From contig PAVX01000043.1 in NCBI GenBank assembly GCA_002713285.1, positions 1-8,223 of the forward strand: a DNA stretch of 8,223 nucleotides. Reading direction: 5' to 3'. The first letter of the stretch is position 1; every line of letters starts with the position of its first letter. This document shows, one piece after another, positions 6,054 to 8,223 of this stretch. A model generated the notes under the pieces. It did no database searches. It was not told where the DNA came from and worked only from the letters and a program-made list of their open reading frames with translations. This stretch comes from Flavobacteriales bacterium (GTDB lineage Bacteria; Bacteroidota; Bacteroidia; Flavobacteriales; TMED113). A program made the translations under genes and the position numbers.

Positions 6054-6845
6054 ATGCAAGATTCAGTAGTAAAAAAGAATGTTTGGGGTGGTGGTATTAG
6101 GCCAATGGTAGCAAGCTATGGTAAGCTAATGATGTGGTTTTTTTTAATGACAGATGCATTAACTTTTTCGGCTTTTTTGGGAGCATATGGTTTTCAAAGG
6201 TTTGTGCATGCTGATGCTTGGCCTATTGCAGATGAAGTATTTAATCATTTTCCATTTGTTCATGGTGAATATCCCATGTTATTTGTTGCCTTGATGACTT
6301 TTATATTAATTATGAGTTCTGTAACCATGGTTTTAGCTGTTCATCATGGTAATAAGATGAATAAAAAAGGAGTTATTTTATGGTTAGGTTTAACTATTAT
6401 AGGTGGATTAATATTTTTAGGTTCTCAGGCATGGGAATGGTCACATTTTATTCACGGAACTTACGAGGGGGCTTTAAGAGGTGCAGATGGGTCAATAGCT
6501 CATTTTGTTCAAGGGACAACAAATGAAATCATTAGACATGGCGAAATTTTAACAGGGGAAATTGCTGCTAATTTCATCGCTTCTGCTAAGGAAATACATG
6601 GTGCTAATTTAATTTTCAATCAATATGGTCATCCATTATTTGCAGACTTTTTCTTTTTCATTACTGGTTTTCATGGTTTTCATGTTTTTTCAGGAGTAGT
6701 TATTCTCATTATTATTTTTATTAATGTATTGAGAGATACATATGAGAAACGAGGTCATTATGAAATGGTTGAAAAAGTAGGTTTGTATTGGCACTTTGTT
6801 GATCTTGTTTGGGTATTTGTATTTACATTTTTCTATTTAGTTTAA
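6054..6845 (+). CDS. Cytochrome c oxidase subunit III (second, long copy)
   Basis: A 263-residue membrane protein of the heme-copper oxidase subunit III family. After a short N-terminal tail, membrane spans lie at about 23-48, 73-97, 107-127, 194-224 and 243-262. Signatures include SQAWEWSHFI (124-133), FHGFHVFSG (206-214) and the terminal YWHFVDLVWVFVF (245-257), the standard subunit III ending. About 60 mostly polar residues between spans three and four (130-192) form a larger extramembrane region than in the preceding paralogue, as is usual for Bacteroidota. The gene is twelve bases before the subunit IV gene and is probably co-transcribed with it. The catalytic subunits I and II are not within the window and are likely encoded elsewhere. 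Confidence 0.94.
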   Translation: MQDSVVKKNVWGGGIRPMVASYGKLMMWFFLMTDALTFSAFLGAYGFQRFVHADAWPIADEVFNHFPFVHGEYPMLFVALMTFILIMSSVTMVLAVHHGNKMNKKGVILWLGLTIIGGLIFLGSQAWEWSHFIHGTYEGALRGADGSIAHFVQGTTNEIIRHGEILTGEIAANFIASAKEIHGANLIFNQYGHPLFADFFFFITGFHGFHVFSGVVILIIIFINVLRDTYEKRGHYEMVEKVGLYWHFVDLVWVFVFTFFYLV

Positions 6846-6857
6846 AAAAATAATAAT

Positions 6858-7175
6858 ATGGCAGAAGCTAGTTCTACACGAAAAATTTGGATGGTATTTT
6901 GGATACTATTCGTCTTAACAACAATCGAAGTTTTATTGGGGATATTTAAGCCAGTAGTTTTAACGGATAACTCAATTATAGGTGTTACGCTTTTAAATCA
7001 TACTTTTATTGTACTTACTTTATTTAAGGCTTATTATATAGTCATGACATTTATGCACTTGGGACATGAAACCAAGCCTCTTCAGCTCTCGATTATTGCA
7101 CCAATGTTTGTTTTAATACCTTATTTATTATTTATTTTACTTTCTGAGGCAAGTTATCACGGAGCAATTGGATAG
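6858..7175 (+). CDS. Cytochrome c oxidase subunit IV family protein
   Basis: A 105-residue membrane protein with three predicted spans (about 10-30, 45-66 and 76-96). It matches the bacterial subunit IV pattern found after subunit III genes: a Trp-containing first span, AYYIVMTFMHLGHE (58-71) and a proline-containing last span. It is an accessory oxidase subunit in the inner membrane and binds no known cofactor. The His67/His70 pair in MHLGHE is typical of the family. Its TAG stop shares its final G with the GTG start of the SCO gene, indicating translational coupling. The short length is normal for this family. Confidence 0.88.
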   Translation: MAEASSTRKIWMVFWILFVLTTIEVLLGIFKPVVLTDNSIIGVTLLNHTFIVLTLFKAYYIVMTFMHLGHETKPLQLSIIAPMFVLIPYLLFILLSEASYHGAIG

Positions 7176-7912
7176 TGAGAAAAAGTAAAGTACATATTAA
7201 AAAATGGGTGATACTATTTTTAATACTAGTCTTCCCGTATTTATTAGTTCAAGTTGTCGAAAAAGCAACACATAATATTTTAACTCTTGGTTATTTTCCG
7301 AAAACACATTTAGTCACAGATTCTCTTGGTAATATTTCTGAATTCACAGATTCTTTACAAGTGCCAGAATTTAAACTTATTAATCAGGATAATAATTACA
7401 TTACAAATATTGACTTATTAGGTTATAATTATGTTGTGAATTTCTTTTTCACGTCTTGTCCAACTATTTGTCCTACCACAACATTGAATTTAATTGAATT
7501 GCAAAATAAGATCAAAAAATATGATATAAATAATTTTAAAATTATATCAATCAGTGTAGATCCTAATCATGATACTCCAGAAAGAATGAAAGATTATGCA
7601 CAGTCAATGAATATAGACCTGTCAAATTGGGAATTTTTAACTGGAGAAGAAGAATATATTTATGATATTGTTCAGTCAGGTTTTTCTTTAGCCGTTGGTC
7701 AAGATAGTTTAGCTCCTGGAGGAGTTTTTCACTCATCAAGTATTAGTATTATAGATCAGAAAGGATATTTAAGAACAGGTTTAGATAAGAAAAAAAATGT
7801 TAAATTTTTCTATGATGGAACCCTGTATAGTGATGTTAAACTATTAATGAGTGAGATACAAAGATTAAGCATTACGGATTATAAAGAAAATTATGAAATA
7901 AAGCAAAATTAA
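7175..7912 (+). CDS. SCO1/SenC family copper chaperone for cytochrome c oxidase
   Basis: A 245-residue membrane-anchored thioredoxin-fold protein that delivers copper to, or reduces cysteines of, the CuA site of oxidase subunit II on the periplasmic side. A basic tail and a single anchor (about 10-28) precede the soluble domain. The copper-binding motif is FFFTSCPTICP (90-100), with Cys95 and Cys99, and the third ligand is His186 in GVFHSSSISIID. SISVDPNHDTPERMKDYA (125-142) and FYDGT (212-216) are also family-typical. The start is GTG at 7175, sharing one base with the preceding stop; an in-frame stop at 7145-7147 and the lack of any ATG or other GTG in between make it the only good choice. 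The small CxxC protein gene begins two bases after its stop. Confidence 0.94.
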   Translation: MRKSKVHIKKWVILFLILVFPYLLVQVVEKATHNILTLGYFPKTHLVTDSLGNISEFTDSLQVPEFKLINQDNNYITNIDLLGYNYVVNFFFTSCPTICPTTTLNLIELQNKIKKYDINNFKIISISVDPNHDTPERMKDYAQSMNIDLSNWEFLTGEEEYIYDIVQSGFSLAVGQDSLAPGGVFHSSSISIIDQKGYLRTGLDKKKNVKFFYDGTLYSDVKLLMSEIQRLSITDYKENYEIKQN

Positions 7913-7914
7913 TC

Positions 7915-8139
7915 ATGAAGCTTAGATTGTTTTTTGGACTTTGTTTTACACTTCTTTTTGAATCTTATTCTCAATGTGCGATGTGTCGTGTAGTTGCAGA
8001 ATCAAGCCAAGAAGCAGGAGCTACTCTTGCAAATGGATTAAATTCCGGAATTTTATATTTAATGATGTTCCCATATATTTTAATATTATTTGGTTTTATC
8101 TGGATGTATGTCAGAAAAAAAGATGCCATAAATAGTTAG
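7915..8139 (+). CDS. Small membrane protein with CxxC motif, function unknown
   Basis: This 74-residue protein has a hydrophobic N-terminal signal-like segment (about 4-19), then SQCAMC with Cys21 and Cys24, a short polar stretch rich in Glu, Ala and Asn (28-43), one strong membrane span (about 45-66) and a basic tail VRKKD. No lipobox is present, so a signal peptide or N-in anchor that leaves the CxxC in the periplasm is the likely topology. It resembles a conserved hypothetical protein that I recall next to SCO and cox genes in flavobacteria. The tight two-base spacing after the SCO gene suggests a linked function, for example in oxidase metal or thiol handling, but nothing in the sequence proves that. 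The length and context argue that it is a real gene. Confidence 0.75.
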   Translation: MKLRLFFGLCFTLLFESYSQCAMCRVVAESSQEAGATLANGLNSGILYLMMFPYILILFGFIWMYVRKKDAINS

Positions 8140-8142
8140 TGT

Positions 8143-8223
8143 ATGGCTTTGATATTATGTTTAGAGACAAGTTCAAAAAACTGTTCTGTTTCCATTTGTG
8201 AAAACGGGAAACTTCTTTTTATT
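8143..8223 (+). CDS. tsaB: tRNA threonylcarbamoyladenosine biosynthesis protein TsaB (5' part, cut by window end)
   Basis: Only the first 27 codons are present. They read MALILCLETSSKNCSVSICE and continue GKLL, which matches the beginning of TsaB: an ASKHA-fold protein whose first strand and turn contain the ETS motif followed by CSVA-like residues and a short glycine turn. TsaB partners TsaD and TsaE in making the t6A modification at position 37 of ANN-decoding tRNAs. The paralogue TsaD begins differently (IETSCDETA), which argues against it. The ATG is three bases after the small CxxC gene, and no Shine-Dalgarno is seen. The gene continues past the window. Confidence 0.85.
   Translation, partial: MALILCLETSSKNCSVSICENGKLLFI

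Noticed and set aside
5413..6845. A single subunit III gene broken by a frameshift
   Set aside because: Each of the two proteins has its own full set of spans and its own WHF-type C-terminal ending; tandem diverged copies are normal in Bacteroidota.
1..8223. tRNA, rRNA, insertion sequence, integrase, toxin-antitoxin or defence genes
   Set aside because: I looked in the intergenic gaps, all under 80 bases, and in both strands of the genes and saw no supporting structure or motif.

Overview
The window looks like chromosome of a low-GC marine-type Bacteroidota, most likely in or near Flavobacteriales. The reasons are: very AT-rich DNA; almost no Shine-Dalgarno sequences, with starts preceded by A/T-rich leaders; two good matches to the Bacteroidota -7 box TAnnTTTG; two tandem cytochrome oxidase subunit III genes followed by a subunit IV and a SCO gene; and a TonB with a polyproline and acidic linker. 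This placement rests on gene content and motifs, not on a database search. Every complete gene is on the + strand, and no stretch over about 80 bases lacks a gene.

Layout. Positions 1-1569 carry two surface-glycan type genes: the 3' part of a formyltransferase and a Gfo/Idh/MocA dehydrogenase resembling WlbA/WbpB. Positions 1598-2732 carry two household genes: gcvH (lipoyl carrier protein of glycine cleavage) and a tonB-family energy transducer with its own likely promoter. Positions 2742-4492 return to nucleotide-sugar genes: an extended-SDR epimerase and a short UDP-sugar 6-dehydrogenase overlapping it by 4 nt. Positions 4535-8139 are a cytochrome c oxidase assembly and structure cluster: ctaB (heme o synthase), two subunit III genes, subunit IV, a SCO copper chaperone and a small membrane protein with a CxxC motif. 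The window ends in the first 27 codons of tsaB.

How the genes work together. The oxidase cluster is coherent: CtaB makes heme O, SCO helps load copper into the oxidase, and three structural subunits are encoded between them. Subunits I and II are not in the window. The four sugar genes could contribute to one modified (possibly uronic or N-formylated) sugar for capsule, O-antigen or exopolysaccharide, but no aminotransferase, glycosyltransferase or polymerase is visible here. From general knowledge of flavobacterial genomes, gcvH, tonB, ctaB and the cox genes commonly lie together, so the epimerase/dehydrogenase pair looks like an insertion into a conserved neighbourhood.

I did not find a clearly new defence, mobile or RNA system. 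The most unusual signals are the sugar genes on both sides of gcvH-tonB, a 22-nt near-identical repeat (20/22) at the two sugar-to-household boundaries, a 26-bp near-perfect palindrome at one of them, and a UDP-sugar dehydrogenase lacking the usual C-terminal domain.
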